The position numbers and the translations under genes were made by a program. Below, piece after piece: positions 1-10,424 of a stretch of DNA of 64,000 nt. The DNA comes from Elgaria multicarinata webbii (lineage: Eukaryota; Chordata; Lepidosauria; Squamata; Anguidae). Every line of letters begins with the position of its first letter. Position 1 is the first letter of the stretch. The stretch is taken from contig NC_086180.1 of the NCBI RefSeq assembly GCF_023053635.1, positions 4,965,206-5,029,205 of the forward strand. The letters are read 5' to 3'. The notes under the pieces are model-generated. The model saw only the letters and a program-made list of their open reading frames with translations, was not told where the DNA came from and searched no databases.

Positions 1-596
1 TTTCAGCGACCCACTAAGGAAGATGATAACAATACAATTCAAAACAGTAACAATTAATTGAATATTTATTCAAAATCCGAAGCACTCGCCACAGGCTTGC
101 CGAGAAAGGGAGGGAAAAGAGAGCGAACGCCTCTGTTTTGCAGCCGGTGTGGCGGGGCACACCAAGCAGGGTATGTCTCTTCATTAGTGTTTTGGTGCTT
201 TTGAAACATTTCAATTCACTGTCAAAAGGACTCTTCTTAAACGGTATCAATACATGTGTGGATTCTTCCCCTGTATGGCTTGGGACCAAACTACCTTCTC
301 CCATAAAAATGTCCTTGGGTTTTAAGACCTTCTGGAGAGGCGCTTCTCGGAAAAGACCACCTTGAATGCCCCCCTGCCGCTCCCTTGCCTCTTAATGGCC
401 CCCTATGCAATCCCACCCACCCCAAGGGGGCAGTACCGCCCACTTTGGGAACCCATATTTTAACTGGAGATGTTAGGATTGATGCTTGTCTCTTCTTCAA
501 AGCAGAAGCATGTGCTCTACTGCTGTTGGCTATACTCTCACCCTTGAGCATATGAAGCTGCCATAGGCTGAAGCTGATCATGGGTCCATTTAGTCC
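1..596. other. intergenic, nothing recognised
   Basis: Mixed-composition sequence with no exon-like reading frame that I recognise and no clear repeat ends. It may hold old, eroded repeats that cannot be placed by eye. Confidence 0.4.
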
Positions 597-715
597 AGCC
601 TTCCCCACCCTGGTGCCTTCCTGATGCGTTGGATTACAACTCCCACCATCCCCCAGCCAACTACGGTGGAAGTTGTAGTCCAACGCATCAGGATCGCGCC
701 AGGGTGGGAAAGGCT
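597..715. mobile_element. Palindromic MITE, family E (TTGTAGTCCAA type)
   Basis: The two halves are inverted copies: the left arm has GATGCGTTGGATTACAACTC and the right arm GTTGTAGTCCAACGCATC, with outer arms around CCACCCTGG / CCAGGGTGG. Similar palindromes lie near 34653, 38780, 41248 and 47636, so this is a dispersed family. The fold-back form and short length suggest a non-autonomous DNA transposon; I see no coding capacity. Confidence 0.7.
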
Positions 716-976
716 GATCTAGCTTCTCATTGTCTGCTCTAACTAACAGTGGTTCTTTCAAGGTGCTATCCAACCCATCCCAGTCAGTGTCTGTCCCTGC
801 CCTGAGATCCTTTTAAGAGAAGTTGTGAAGGGTTGAACCTGGCTCCTTCAGGGTGCCAAGACTGTATTCTTTATTCCAAGCCTGGGGTGGGCAGAAGGTT
901 GATCTCCAGATGTTTGGGGCTTCAACTCCTAGAAGCTCCTGGCAGCGTGTCTGACCAAATCTGTGTGATATAAGGG

Positions 977-1843
977 CAGGGCTGGCACTGCCATAGAGGC
1001 CAGTCAGGTGGCTGCCTAGAGTGCCAAGGTAAGGGGGGCACCGAACACCGTGCCCGGAAGTCTCCCTCCCATTCCCAGAGCCGCTGTAGCCGAGCGAGAG
1101 CAGCTGCTGGGTGCGCCGTTCCGAAGCCGCCCTTCCGCCCCGCCACCCCAGTGTCCCTGGCTTGGCTTCGGATGGGCGCCCGCCCAGCCAAAGCCAAGCC
1201 GGGATGCTTGGGTGGGGGCGGGCGGACGGCTCCACGTTCTGACTTTCGGTGCATGCTGGACGTCCGTCCGTCCAGCTGCCCCCACCCCACCCCAGCGTCC
1301 TGCCCAAATGAAGCCAAGCTGGGACGCTGGGGTGGGGGTGGGCGGACAGCTCCACGTTCTGACTTTCGGTGCATGCTGGACGTCCGTCCGTCCGGCTGCC
1401 CCCCACCCCACCCCAGCGTCCTGCCCAACTGAAGCCAAGCTGGGACGCTGGGATGGGGGTGGGCGGACAGCTCCACGTTCTGACTTCCGGCGAGTGCTGG
1501 ACGTCCGTCTGGCTGCTCCCCACCCCACCCCAGCGTCCCTCCCAACAGAAGCCAAGCCGGGACGCTGGGGTGGGGGCGGGCGGATGGCTCCACTTTCTGA
1601 CTTCCGGTGCATGCTGGACATCCGTCCGTCCGGCTGCCCCCCCACCCCACCCCAGCGTCCTGCCCAGCCGAAGCCAAGCCGGGATGCACGTTCTGACTTC
1701 GGGCGAGGGAAAGGTAACGCGGCCTCCATCCCCGCCTGTCTCCGCCTACTGGGGGTGGGGGTGGGGGTATATGCTGGGTGTGTGGGTGGGTGTGAAAGCA
1801 GCTCACCTTGCCTAGGGTGCAAAATAGCCCAGCACTGGCCCTG
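977..1843 (+). mobile_element. hAT-like element carrying a GC-rich minisatellite, copy 1
   Basis: The ends are imperfect inverted repeats (CAGGGCTGGCACTG at the left, CACTGGCCCTG at the right). The element is flanked by an exact 8-bp duplication TATAAGGG at 969-976 and 1844-1851, which is the target-site length used by hAT transposons. Most of the body is a tandem array of a ~120-bp GC-rich unit with about four full periods. No transposase is visible, so it is non-autonomous. A longer copy with the same ends and unit lies at 29689-31127. Confidence 0.85.
1180..1700 (+). repeat. ~120-bp GC-rich minisatellite array (about 4 units)
   Basis: The GAAGCCAAGC block recurs near 1190, 1310, 1430, 1550 and 1670. 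Each unit also holds ACGCTGGGGTGGGGG, CGTTCTGACTT and CGTCCGTCCG. Long open frames run through the array on both strands because the GC-rich unit lacks stops; they are not genes. Confidence 0.9.
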
Positions 1844-1912
1844 TATAAGGGTGATCAGTCCCAATCGGGCCTGGTGTCTACAGTGAGCTGGAGTAATGTG
1901 CACACGAAAAAG

Positions 1913-4480
1913 TAGGGGTGTGCACGGACCCCCCGATCTGCTTCTCTTCCAGATCCGCAAATTGCGGATCGGTCCGCTCCGCTCCGCTCCACCTATAGTC
2001 CGCTCCGCTCCGCTGCGAAGCTCCGGATCCGGATCGGAGCTCCGCTTCCCCCCCATACGCTTGCATTGAAATCCAAAAAACCCTACAACTTATTTTCTGT
2101 TAAAGTTAGAAACCTCAAGTTTGGCACCATGACACCTCATGGACATATACACACACATGCCAAGACTCAAGCAAATCCAAGCATCCCCTGATTTTCGGAG
2201 AATTTTTGAAAATCGGACACCCCATTTTCAGATATGGGATTTACTCTGACATTTTAACAGATAAAAACTTGGAAGCAGGCACCCTCACAGATGCCATCTA
2301 GATCCACATTTATGGCAAGTTTCAAGCAAATCCCATCATCCCCTGATTTTTGGCAGGACTTTAACCTCTAACGCAGCACCCATAACCCCAATTCACACCC
2401 CTTTCGATATCTCTATCAATTTTCATGTTAGAAACCTCAAACTCGGCACCATGATAGCTTATCCATGGATACACATAGATGCCAAGACTCAAGACAATCC
2501 AAGCCTCCCCTGATTTTTGGGGAATTTTTGAAAATCGGACACCCCATTTTCAAACATGGGATTTGCTCTGACATTTTGACAGGTAAATTTTTTTGAAGTG
2601 GGCACCCTCACAGCTGCCATCTAGATACACATTCATGGCAAGTTTCAAGCAAATCCCATCATCCCCTGATTTTTAGAGGGGCTTTAACCTTTTAACTCAC
2701 TCCAAATCAAGTCCCATGCTAGAACTACGTCAATTTTCACGTTAGAAACGTCAAATTAAGCACCATGACACCTCATGTTATGTATACACATGCATGCCAA
2801 GACTCAAGCAAATCCCATCATCCCCTGATTTTTGGGGAATATTTGAAAATCGGACACCCCAGTATCTCAGGGATTTAAAGCTGCAGACAGCTCAATGGGG
2901 CCATTTCAAAGGAAATCCCAACATGCCATGAATTGGGGAGTAGAGATAAACCTATATGAATCTTCTTCTACACTTGAAAAATTGATTTGGAACTTCAAAA
3001 AGTCTAAGTGAACGCAGGAAGGACTTATCCTCTGAGTCAAAGCAAGACACACAAAAACCATCCCTGCGAGGCGGGCAGGGGAGGAGGGAGGGAAGGCAGG
3101 CAGGCAGCAGACATTTCTGGGGGCACAAGGAAGTGAGCCAAGGATAGTTTCAAAGCCAGTAATGCAAACCATCCCTGTGAGGCGGGAGCAGCACAGAGAG
3201 ATGCCTTTTCTTTTGCATCCCATAACTAGGAGGCTAGGAGGATAAGAGTAAAGCTTTGTGATCCTTGCTTCAGAGTTGATTGACTGCACTGCACTGTACA
3301 CTGCACTGCAGTGCAGTACACTGCACTGTGATTCACTGCACTGTGATCACAGCCATTACTAAACAACAAAATAATAATGTTAATAGCAGTACTAATTAAT
3401 ATTAATAGCAATAATAATAACAACAACAATAATAAGGACTTGAACCACAATGAAAGCCTGCCTGACCTCACTGAAGAGGAAAAGCCAGGAGAGCTTGGGC
3501 TATGGGGTGTAAATATAAAATGGAATAAATAAATAAACAAAGGATGGGTAGAATTAAAAGCAGCAGTGTTGCTGAATAAACAACAGGAAGAATTTTTTTA
3601 AAAGGCTATATCTGTCTTTTACCAGTAAGAGGAAAGTGGACGTGCCCAGGGGGAGGGAGATATGCCAATTTGGCTGGCCCTGTCTAGGGACCAGTCTTTA
3701 AGAAGCAAACTAACACTTCAACTCATGAGAGGTATTAGTCTCTCTCCACTGGTTACTCTTTGGAGGGCTCTGATGACCCTCCAAGGGCAAGACAGTGTGT
3801 GTGCACTGGGCACGTCCACATGCCCTAGGGGACCTCATCCCCTTGCACCACATCTATTCAGTTGTTCACCAAGGTTAGGGTGGGTAGCAGTGCTGTGTTT
3901 CCTATCTGTTATTTATTTGCTTAGTATATGATTTCAGGCTGTGTTTGTGCATTTGGTGGGGCTACTGTTTTAAAAAACACTGGGAAAAGTCTGTTCAGAC
4001 TAAGAAAGAGAAGTTTCCCAGTATCCCAAGTTACTTACTAGTATCCTGTTTTGCCTATCCCCTCCTCCAACTTTGGGATCATGACTCTGTCTCTCAACAC
4101 TTCAAAAAGGTACCTCTCCCGCTTTTTTTACCCGATTTTTAAAAAAAATATAGCAAGTGAACTGCACCACGCAGAGAGCTGAGAGTAGGCTCAAAATGAC
4201 CCCCAGCCACGACTCTCTAAGCACATGAACTTTCAGAAAGATAGCTTAAAAAACAACACAATTATCCCCTATTCTTTTCCGCAATGCAATCCTATGGGCG
4301 AAATTTTCCAAAATGGCGGTCGCAGCGCTCCGCAAAAAGAGAAGTGCTCCGCCTATGGGCGCTTCTCTTCGCCGTGCTTCTAAGGGTCTGCGGTCCTCTT
4401 CTACTCTGCCTCTGGGCAAGGCAAAGCAGGCCAATTCGCTTCTGATTCTCCGATTCTAATCGGAGCGGAGCACATCCCTA
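1913..4480. mobile_element. 2.6-kb non-autonomous hAT-like element, family B
   Basis: The left end TAGGGGTGTGCACGG and the right end GCACATCCCTA are inverted. The element is flanked by an exact 8-bp duplication CGAAAAAG at 1905-1912 and 4481-4488. Subterminal parts are rich in CGGAGCGGAGC-type motifs. The inside holds a tandem array (2090-2870), a block of CACTGCACTG-type repeats (3280-3350) and AT-rich simple repeats near 3400, plus about 1 kb of unique-looking sequence. No transposase reading frame is recognisable. Confidence 0.85.
2090..2870 (+). repeat. Dimeric ~155-bp tandem module inside the family B element
   Basis: GTTAGAAACCTCAA-type starts recur near 2105, 2427 and 2742, a period of about 318 bp. 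Within each period two related halves are seen, each with GGCACC, a CTCAAGCAAATCC or TTTCAAGCAAATCC block, and ATCCCCTGATTTT. The basic unit is therefore about 155-160 bp arranged as dimers. A diverged relative occurs in opposite orientation at 58250-59020. Confidence 0.75.
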
Positions 4481-4488
4481 CGAAAAAG

Positions 4489-5049
4489 CTCTTCTATGGT
4501 TGTGCCGCTTTGTTGATTATACCAATAGCATATAGAGAATTTGCACTTCAAATCACAGATATCAAAGATATAAATAGAATTTGGTCGCTATCCAATCCTA
4601 CTCACTACGAAGTGGGGCGGGCGGGCAACCCCGCTCAGTGAGATTTTGCTCTGGAGATTATGTGGGGTCTCAAGGTGCACCTGATGCTGCAAAGAACTCC
4701 AATTAGAGCTATTCGTAGGCCCACTTTTATATCTATTAGATCACCGCCACTGCTTTGACCATTCGTCACTGCGTTGCCTCACAGATATTTCGCCTTCGAC
4801 TCACAAGTCATGACACTGTCTTACTGCTGAGGGTGCAGTCCTTGAGGGTGAGCTTGGCCACAAGCCTACTTGTGATTCCACAGAATGCTACAGTGACTAT
4901 TTCAAGCTGTTCTGCAGGATGCTGAAACTGCTGACATGGCATTCGCTAAGGGCCTCACACTGTAAGGTCCTTATGGCACGATTTCTGAGACCTCCCAGGA
5001 CCCCATAGCTCACGGCCTTCCGGGAACCCATTCAACTAAGATCTTAATG
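4489..5049. other. intergenic, nothing recognised
   Basis: No exon, RNA gene or repeat end is recognisable. Confidence 0.35.
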
Positions 5050-5742
5050 CTTTATTTATTTCTATTTATTTATTACATTTTTATACCGCCCAATAGCCGA
5101 AGCTCACTGGGCGGTTCACAAAAATTAAAACCTTGAAGAGCATAAAAACAACCAACAATCTAAAAACATAAATACAAAATACAATATTAAAAGCACAACC
5201 AGGATAAAACCACACAGCAAAAATTGATATAGGTCAAAGTATGGAATTTAAACAGCCAAGTTTAAATTTAAGTTAAATTAGGTGTTAAATTACTGAGAAA
5301 ATAAAAAGGTCTTCAGCTGGCGATGAAAGGAGTACACTAGGTGCCAAGCGAACCTCTCTGGGGAGCTTGTTTCACAGCCGGGGTGCCACAGCAGGGAAAG
5401 CCCTCCTTCTGGTAGCCACCTGCCTCACTTCCTTCGGCAGAGGCTCACGGAGAAGGGCCCCTGTGGATGATCTTAAGGTCCGGGCAGGTACATATGGGAG
5501 GAGGCATTCCTTCAAATAACCTGTCCCCAAGCCATTTAGGGCTTTGAATGTCAATACCTGCACTTTGAATCGGGCCCGGACCTGGACTGGCAGCCAGTGA
5601 AGTTGTAGAAGGACTGGCGTGATGTGGTCTCACCAGCCAGTCCCTGTTAGTAACCGGGCTGCCCTGTTTTGTACCAGCTGAAGTTTCCGGATGGTTTTCA
5701 AAGGCAGCCCCATGTATAACGCATTGCAGTAATCCAGGTCTT
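5050..5742 (-). mobile_element. L2-type LINE, 3' part
   Basis: Read on the - strand, it encodes the C-terminal end of an L2 reverse transcriptase (LLPYVPARTLRSS and related segments) and ends in the 3' UTR found throughout this window, with CTGGGCGGTATAAAAATG-type sequence and an AATAAATA tail at about 5050-5080. It is 5'-truncated. Confidence 0.85.
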
Positions 5743-5867
5743 TGTGATCTGGGTCTTACGATGCTCTGCACCTCCAGATTCTAAATAGCACACATCAGTG
5801 CCACCCTGCCTCCAGGCATGATCTCTGATCTCTCAGTTACTCAGCCATAGAAAAGCTCAACCCTCAC
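5743..5867. repeat. Left arm of a ~125-bp inverted repeat
   Basis: The reverse complement of this segment closely matches 7237-7372, including CTGAGTAACTGAGAGATC, ATCATGCCTGGAGG and GGTGCAGAGCATCGTAAGAC. The arms are about 1.4 kb apart with L2 fragments between and beside them. Confidence 0.8.
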
Positions 5868-5879
5868 AGAATATTTACA

Positions 5880-6190
5880 ATATTTCTATACCGCTCCCCA
5901 TTCAAAATTTTGGAGAGGTGGACAAAATAAAATAGAATAAAAACACATTAAAAGTACATTTTTTAAAAAAAACAAAGTGCAAAATAAACCACGGCTGGTC
6001 ATTAAGGGAAGGCGTCCTGGAACAATTATGTTTTCAGGAGGCGCCGGAAGGAATACAAAATTGGTGCCTGCCTGACCTCCAGAGGCAGGGCATTCCACAG
6101 GAGGGGGGGCCACCACCCTGAAGGCTCTTCCCCTGGTGGACTCCAATAATGCAGATCCATGAATACTGATACGTATGTGATAACACACAA
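5880..6190 (-). mobile_element. L2-type LINE fragment (GTGGACAAAATAAAATA subfamily)
   Basis: Matches the L2 copy at 38055-38600 over the segments GGTCATTAAGGGAAGGC, TTTTCAGGAGGCGCC and CTGACCTCCAGAGGCAGGG, on the - strand. Confidence 0.75.
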
Positions 6191-6899
6191 AATTCAGTGC
6201 CTAATCTCACGCATGGCCAATAGTCAGGAATGCTGGGGGTTGAAATGATCTACTTTCTGCCCACCTACTCTAAGCCGTGGGCCTTCCAGTCTTTAAAGTG
6301 GATTCCTAAAGTGGCTTGGAGCGTTACACGCTTGCCATAGCAGGTCTTGTAAGAACAGTGTTTTTGGGGGGATGTTTTCCCCTTGGCCTGGGATTTAATT
6401 ATGCATGTAGCCAGGTGACCGCAGCTTAACTGTCCCTCTGATTTGTACATAAAATGAATTTTGCACTGTGGAAACAGTCGATAGATCCCTATTACATATG
6501 CCTTAGGCACTGACTATCTCCCGCTTTTATGAAGTCAGGGTTACAGGCCGTAATCAATGTAAGTTCTGCACTGTGGTTTAATAAAACAAAGTAAAAGTGC
6601 GTTGTTGACCTTCTCACCCCTGCTGCAGGCACAGGCGCAGAACTGCTCATTGGGTTTTCTGTCCTGTATTGGTGTGTGTGTTTTTTGGAGACTTGAAGTT
6701 GTTATATGAGTGTGTAGCAAACACACATCGTCAGTGAAACGAAATGTTGTCCCTTTTACTACCTGTTGCATTCTGTAATGGGGATAGGCCAGTTAAAAGA
6801 GTGCATTAGTCTTAAACATAGGGGCTGGATTGTAAGCATTAAGGTCAGAGGGAAATGAAGTGGAGAAAGTAAGTGATGAACTCCCATCGTAGTATGTGA
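6191..6899. other. intergenic, unassigned
   Basis: No reading frame with known similarity. Repeated CACTGTGG-type words suggest an old repeat but no ends are clear. Confidence 0.35.
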
Positions 6900-7068
6900 C
6901 ATTTATTTATTTATTTATTTATTTATTACATTTCTATGCCGCCCAATAGCTGGAGCTCTCTGGGCGGTTCACAAGAATTAAAAACATTCGAAGTATAAAA
7001 CAAACAGTATAAAACCATAGTACAAAATACAATATAAAAGCTCAACCAGATAAAAACAGCAGCTTGTG
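6900..7068 (-). mobile_element. L2 3' end
   Basis: Starts with a (TTTA)n tail and continues with ACATTTCTATGCCGCCCAAT and GGGCGGTTCACAAGAATTAA, the standard L2 3' UTR in this genome, on the - strand. Confidence 0.85.
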
Positions 7069-7236
7069 AGTGCTAGTTTCCAGCTCTTTTCTTTTGGTCT
7101 TAAGCTCTGAACAGAGGACCTCCTTTTTATTTTGGGCAAACCGGACAGTTCTTGGGGAGCCTTACAGTGTCAGAAGTCTGGGGAGCCCCTGAGTGAGGTC
7201 TTCAAAGACGCTCCTCCCCCCCCTGGGCCGTCTTCT

Positions 7237-7372
7237 GTGAGGGTTCCTAGCCTGTGCTTTTCTACGGCTGAGTAACTGAGAGATCGGAGATCATGCCTGG
7301 AGGCGGCAGGGTGGCACTGATGTGTGCTCTATAGAATCTGCAGGTGCAGAGCATCGTAAGACCCGGATCACA
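7237..7372. repeat. Right arm of a ~125-bp inverted repeat
   Basis: Inverted partner of 5743-5867. The two arms differ at a few bases and one short indel. They may be ends of an unknown element or two opposed copies of one repeat. Confidence 0.8.
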
Positions 7373-7504
7373 GATGTGTAACCATCACAGGCTGACTGAC
7401 TGCAACATGACAGGCATGTGTCAGCGGGCTGTCGGGGATCAAACATTGCAGATGGAGCTTTTGTCTTGCTACAGACAAAACGCTTTCAAGGGATCCAGTT
7501 CACA

Positions 7505-7715
7505 CATTCAGCAGCTAGTCATTATTATTTATTTATTTAACATTATTTATGGACCATTTCTCGTAAGAGATAACAAGGTGGTTTATAAGATGAAGGCGAT
7601 ATAATAAAACAATTGTAAAACATACAACAAATAGCTAAAATGGGCTCAAGCCGGTGCTAAAAATTAGGGTCCAGGAATCCCTGCATGAATAGGTCAGTTT
7701 TTACTAACCAGCGGA
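7505..7715 (-). mobile_element. L2-like LINE 3' fragment
   Basis: An AT-rich TTATTTATTTAACATT start followed by TATGGACCATTTCTCG and GGTGGTTTATAAGATG resembles a divergent L2 3' UTR read on the - strand. Confidence 0.5.
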
Positions 7716-7773
7716 ACACTGCACCACACGTTCCAGGAATCTACAGTAGGCAAATCAAGGGTCATAAGCAGTG

Positions 7774-8077
7774 GGCCGGTTTGCATGACACAACAACCCA
7801 TTGAGGGTTACTTCACCCTTGAGGAGCTGCAGCGTGTCCGAGACGCCATTATGAATATGCGGCCACGGGTGGTGGTGTTGTGCAAAGCCAGCTGGTGGGA
7901 GGGTTATTTGAGGATTCAGCAACCCTCACATAACCCTACAACAGACCCCACCAACTGGGTTTGCACGATACAACAGCCCCCAGTTGAGGGTTGCATATTC
8001 ATAATGGCATCTGGCATGTGCCACATCTCCTCAAGGGTAAATTAACTCAGTGGGTTGCTGTGTCATGCGAACCAGGT
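7774..8077. mobile_element. Palindromic MITE, family H (GCATGACACARCAACCC)
   Basis: The left end CCGGTTTGCATGACACAACA is inverted with the right end TGTCATGCGAACCAGG. Internal blocks repeat as inverted pairs (ACCCTTGAGGAG / CTCCTCAAGGGT). A related internal fragment lies at 17386-17520. Confidence 0.75.
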
Positions 8078-8292
8078 CAGTGTGAACTAAAGCCTGTAAT
8101 TTAGCACCTTCTGGAAGCTGGGTTAAAGTAGAGTGGTTAGTACGAAGTGTTGGCTTGTCCTAAAAGAGGAAGTTTTTGTTCTGCACATTGTCCGTTAATC
8201 ACCGCTACTCCTTGTTTTCTTCTTGGTGTTGAGTAGCTCCACACTACTCAAAGTACTGATAGGATATGAATAAACTGCTGATTGCAGCACAA

Positions 8293-8603
8293 TGGTTGTC
8301 ACACAGAGGAGGGCCAGGATCTCTTCTCGATCCTCCCAGAGTGCCGGACACGGAATAACGGGCTCAAGTTAAAGGAAGCCAGATTCCAGCTGGACATCAG
8401 GAAAAACTTCCTGACTGTTAGAGCAGTACGACAATGGAATCAGTTACCTGGGGAGGTTGTGGGCTCTCCCACCCTAGAGGCCTTCAAGAGGCAGCTGGAC
8501 AGCCATCTGTCAGGGATGCCTTACGGTGGATTCCTGCATTGAGCAGGGGGTTGGCCTTGTAAGTCCCTTCCAACTCTGCTATTCTATGATTCTTTGATTC
8601 TTA
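8293..8603 (+). mobile_element. CR1 LINE, 3' end
   Basis: Encodes the CR1 reverse transcriptase C-terminus ([37 protein letters not shown]) and ends in a TCTATGATTCT tail. It is 5'-truncated, as is typical of CR1. Confidence 0.9.
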
Positions 8604-8758
8604 CCTAGGGAGGTTGTGGGCTCTCCCACCCTAGAGGCCTTCAAGAGGCAGCTGGACAACCATCTGTCAGGGATGCTTTCGGGTGGATTCCTGCATTGAG
8701 CAGGGGGCTGGACTCGATGGCCTTGTAGGCCTCTTCCAACTCTGCTATTCTATGATTC
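8604..8758 (+). mobile_element. CR1 LINE, second very short 3' copy in tandem
   Basis: Repeats the last ~150 bp of CR1 from CCTAGGGAGGTTGTGGGC to CTATTCTATGATTC, directly after the copy ending at 8603. It may be a tail-targeted second insertion or a local duplication. Confidence 0.85.
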
Positions 8759-9007
8759 AAATGTTTGGGGACCAGTTTTTTTTTAATGTTTGTTGTTGTT
8801 GTTTTGAATGGTTCCACAGAATGGCTCAGGTGGCTGCTTATTCCCCCAGAAAGACAAAACAACCAGTCTGTGTGTTGTGTCTCCAAAGGTGGATTCAAAA
8901 TGGGAATGTGTGCCTACATAAGTCATTGCTAAACATAGCTTCTGAGTCACGCATCCCAGATGGTCTCTTGTGGTGTCTGTGAGCTGAAAGCTCCAACTGA
9001 GATCAAG

Positions 9008-9135
9008 GCCCTTTCTACACCTAAGGGTTATCCCAGGAAAATGGAGGGGCCGCCCCTGCCTGCTCCGGGGATCCCCTGTGTGTCATTTGGATGCACAGGG
9101 ACGATCCAGGGGAAAAAGGCAGGTGTAGAAATGGC
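9008..9135. mobile_element. Short palindromic MITE, family G (TCTACACCTAAGGG)
   Basis: GCCCTTTCTACACCT at the left is inverted with AGGTGTAGAAATGGC at the right. A possible 5-bp flanking repeat TCAAG lies at 9003-9007 and 9136-9140. The interior shares CACAGGGACGATCCAGG with the larger element at 19429-20464. Confidence 0.7.
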
Positions 9136-9140
9136 TCAAG

Positions 9141-9800
9141 TCTCCGTTATTGAACCTACCTGTACTATAATCTGGACGGAGCATATTCACTGCCAATTAA
9201 TACCACCGTTTTTATTAGATGAGGTCTTTCTTCCTTCCTTATCCCCATAGGTTTTTGTCTTGTTGTTGAAGTAGTCTTATGTCAGTATGTAGCAAACATT
9301 AGAATATTCATAGCTCCCTAAAGTGGGTGGAACTGCTTACTTGCAGTATAATCAAAACCTGGAGATCGTGATGAAGCGTTGCAGCACCCCAAGATCAATT
9401 AAAATAAAACGTTTTAATTCTGTATTTTGATTCTTTCCCCCCGTCTTGTATTGTTCACTGCTCAGGGATCTTGTTAGACATGGAGCGGTATATAAATATT
9501 CGAAATAAATAATAAGTGGGCAGGCAAGTCATGTTGTCTTCATCTTGAAAATAAAAGTTGTGTGGCTTGGCCCTGCTTGAGACAGGAAACCCGGATGGTT
9601 CCGTCAGGACAGTAGCAGAATGTGGGCCTTAATGCACTGACTGGGGTGCTCTGGCCTCTCGCCCTTTGAATCCTGTCTTCTGTGGCTTCGTTGTGCCAGT
9701 GTGGAATTTGGTACTGTGGGCAAATACAGCATCCTGAGCACTTCCCTACCTCCCACCCACAAAGGCAGGCTTGATGGCGTCTGGGCACTCAGGGGCTAGA
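9141..9800. other. intergenic, with an L2-like tail near 9395-9515
   Basis: GACATGGAGCGGTATATAAA followed by AAATAAATAAT near 9477-9515 looks like a LINE 3' end on the + strand. Nothing else is recognised. Confidence 0.4.
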
Positions 9801-10367
9801 TGTCATGTCTAGCCCTGCTCCCCCTGGGTTGGAAGAAGGGGTTTCAGGTGATCAGTCAGAATCAGACTCTGAAGTAGAGGAGTCGGCGCCAGAAACAGGC
9901 CAGCCTGTACCAGTGGGGGAGAAAGCTTTCCACTGGCTCTTCGCCAGCTGGGAGAGAACCCTCTCCAGAGCTTATCTCCTCAAGGACAAACAATACACAG
10001 TCAGTGGGAAGCCAATATTCTTCCGATGGGGAGAGCATGGAGAGGTTAGCTGATCCTAGAGTACGCTGCCGACTAAAACGGGCGGAGCTAAAGGAAAGTG
10101 AGAGAAAGTCAGCCCGGTTGGCATCCCGTCAGAAGCTGCCTCAGAACTAGTCTCTCTGAAGTTAACGCGTCTTGGGAAAGGGCTTTCCATTTTTCTTGAA
10201 AGGACAGTTGTCTCGCTTAGTTTTGCCTAGGGGAAAGTTCCTAGAGATTAGACTCCCTTCAGGTGGGAAGAGATGTTTATTGCTTGAATAAAGCTTTGTG
10301 GGTTACTTAGCAGGCCTCGTTATTGTCTCCCAAGAAGACTTTTTTTTTTTTAAAAAAACACACAACA
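9801..10367 (+). mobile_element. Solo LTR of an LTR retrotransposon (fossil)
   Basis: Begins TGTCATG and ends ACAACA, giving the TG...CA ends of an LTR. It is flanked by a 5-bp duplication CTAGA at 9796-9800 and 10368-10372. An AATAAA signal lies near 10287 on the + strand. Length is 567 bp. Only a single LTR is present, with no internal region, which fits recombination between two LTRs long ago. The 5-bp duplication fits Ty3/gypsy-like or retroviral integration; the family cannot be fixed from the LTR alone. Confidence 0.75.
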
Positions 10368-10424
10368 CTAGAGCAGTTCCAGAAATCATGCCCCTCGCTG
10401 TGGTCAAGGCCTTCCCTTACTCAC

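Noticed and set aside
813-2066. Overlapping long open frames (up to 346 codons) on both strands
   Set aside because: They run through the ~120-bp GC-rich minisatellite and its flanks; their proteins are tandem repeats of the unit in every frame, which is an effect of composition.
9805-10053. 82-codon acidic open frame
   Set aside because: Lies wholly inside the solo LTR, so it is not treated as a host gene.
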